Positions 63,155 through 64,000 of a stretch of 64,000 nt of DNA are shown piece after piece; positions within the stretch are counted from its first letter, which is position 1, and the number at the start of each line of letters is the position of its first letter. A program made the position numbers and the translations under genes. Below the pieces are notes generated by a model. The model had not been told where the DNA came from. It made no database searches and was given only the letters and a program-made list of their open reading frames with translations. Origin of the DNA: Derxia gummosa DSM 723. GTDB taxonomy: Bacteria; Pseudomonadota; Gammaproteobacteria; Burkholderiales; Burkholderiaceae_E. The DNA is taken from assembly GCF_000482785.1 (NCBI RefSeq), contig NZ_AXWS01000014.1, forward strand, positions 62,001 through 126,000. The letters are read 5' to 3'.

Positions 63155-64000
63155 ATGGTCCGTGTGAGCGTCATCATCAAGGCCCTCAACGAGGAGAAGG
63201 GCATCGCGCGCGCGATCGAAAGCGCGCTCGCGGCGGTCGCCCCGCTCGGCGGCGAGGTCATCCTTGCCGATTCGCTGTCCACCGATCGGACCGTGGAGAT
63301 CGCCTCGCGCTATCCGATCCGCATCGTCCAGCTCGAATCGCCGTCCGACCGCTCCTGCGGCGTCGGCGCCCAGCTGGGCTACCAGTACGCGCGCGGCGAG
63401 TTCGTCTACATCCTCGACGGCGACATGATCATGAAGCCCGACTTCCTGGTCAGGGCCGTCGCGGCGATGGCCGACCGGCCCGAGGTCGCGGGCGTGGGCG
63501 GCATCGTGGTCGAGTGCAATACCGAGAGCCTCGAATTCCTGGCCCGCAAGAAGCGGGCGCCCAAGAACATGTCGCCCGGCGAAGTCGACCGGCTCGACAT
63601 GGGCGGCCTGTACCGCCGCAGCGCGCTGGAGCGCGTCGGCTACATGACCAACCGCCATCTGCATTCGTACGAGGAGCTTGAGCTGGGCGTGCGGCTGCGC
63701 GCGCGCGGCTACAAGCTCATGCGCATCGACTGCGAGGCGGTCGATCATTTCGGCCATTCCACGCCGGCCTACCAGCTGCTGGTGCGCCGCTGGCGCAGCA
63801 ACTACATCTGCGGCCTCGGCGAACTGGTACGCACCTCGCTCGGCCAGCCGCACATGACGCTGATCCTGCGCGAGCTGCGCGAGCTGTGGCTGTACGTCGC
63901 GGTGATCGGCTGGTGGGTGGCGCTGGCGGTGCTGCTGGCAACGGCGGTGGCAGTGCCCGACTACGCGATCGGCTTCGGCGCGGCCTTCATCGGCCTGCTG
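63155..64000 (+). CDS. Family 2 glycosyltransferase (3' end beyond window)
   Basis: At least 282 residues of a GT-A enzyme. The start VRVSVIIKALNEEKGIARAI and the nucleotide-sugar site YILDGDMIMKPDFL (the DxD-type DGD) identify GT2. The GGLYRRSALERVGYM and HSYEELELGVRLRARGYKL segments are conserved, and two membrane helices begin at about residue 245 (LWLYVAVIGWWVALAVLLAT). It is 37 bp after the pyruvyltransferase-like gene, with GAGGTAA as a ribosome site. The donor sugar is unknown. Confidence 0.88.
   Translation, partial: MVRVSVIIKALNEEKGIARAIESALAAVAPLGGEVILADSLSTDRTVEIASRYPIRIVQLESPSDRSCGVGAQLGYQYARGEFVYILDGDMIMKPDFLVRAVAAMADRPEVAGVGGIVVECNTESLEFLARKKRAPKNMSPGEVDRLDMGGLYRRSALERVGYMTNRHLHSYEELELGVRLRARGYKLMRIDCEAVDHFGHSTPAYQLLVRRWRSNYICGLGELVRTSLGQPHMTLILRELRELWLYVAVIGWWVALAVLLATAVAVPDYAIGFGAAFIGLL

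Overview
The window is high-GC bacterial chromosome, most likely from a betaproteobacterium of the Burkholderiales. The evidence is a Ralstonia-type intracellular PHB depolymerase, a DUF1840 protein, a GlpR-GlpD-GlpK-GlpF glycerol locus, minCDE, recCBD and a complete-looking type II secretion (Gsp) cluster. I cannot assign a genus. No rRNA, tRNA, CRISPR array, transposase or phage gene is visible. Coding density is high, and many same-strand neighbours overlap by ATGA, GTGA or TGATG.

Layout. 1-6514: housekeeping and stress genes (argS partial, two small membrane proteins, DUF1840, GlsB-type protein, phaZ, a GST-like protein). 6762-10404: a curli operon, csgE-csgF-csgG-csgB-like-csgA-like, compositionally more AT-rich than its surroundings and without csgC or csgD. 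10354-20227: recC-recB-recD on the minus strand; recD ends inside the csgA 3' end. 20533-21547: three tandem secreted PsiF-like proteins. 21560-23121: an unknown small gene and gspF, about 21 kb from the rest of the gsp genes. 23238-29982: a GH15 enzyme, then a TonB-dependent receptor / YfiR / hybrid histidine kinase trio. 30100-39259: glpF, glpK, glpD and glpR, directly followed (upstream in transcription) by minE, minD, minC and an ABC exporter. 39536-43497: a chemoreceptor, a D-2-hydroxyacid dehydrogenase and a sorbosone-type dehydrogenase. 44317-55346: the type II secretion cluster, gspG-H-I-J-K-L-M-N-D-E on the minus strand with gspC divergent. 55445-64000: an envelope-polysaccharide region (GH5-like hydrolase, two glycosyltransferases, Wzx-like flippase, hexapeptide acyltransferase, pyruvyltransferase-like protein), running off the right end.

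How the parts work together. The csg genes would secrete and nucleate an amyloid surface fibre. The right-hand cluster would build and export a decorated polysaccharide. The Gsp system would export folded enzymes. The TonB receptor/YfiR/CHASE8-type kinase trio looks like an envelope-sensing module wired to phosphorelay. The most interesting signals are tyrosine-rich insertions in the major curlin, a CsgG pore constriction lacking two of the three E. coli ring residues, a recurrent 12-bp palindrome GCAAGCGCTTGC concentrated in recDBC, the displaced gspF, glpR attached to the min operon, and a pair of phased candidate GlpR operators.
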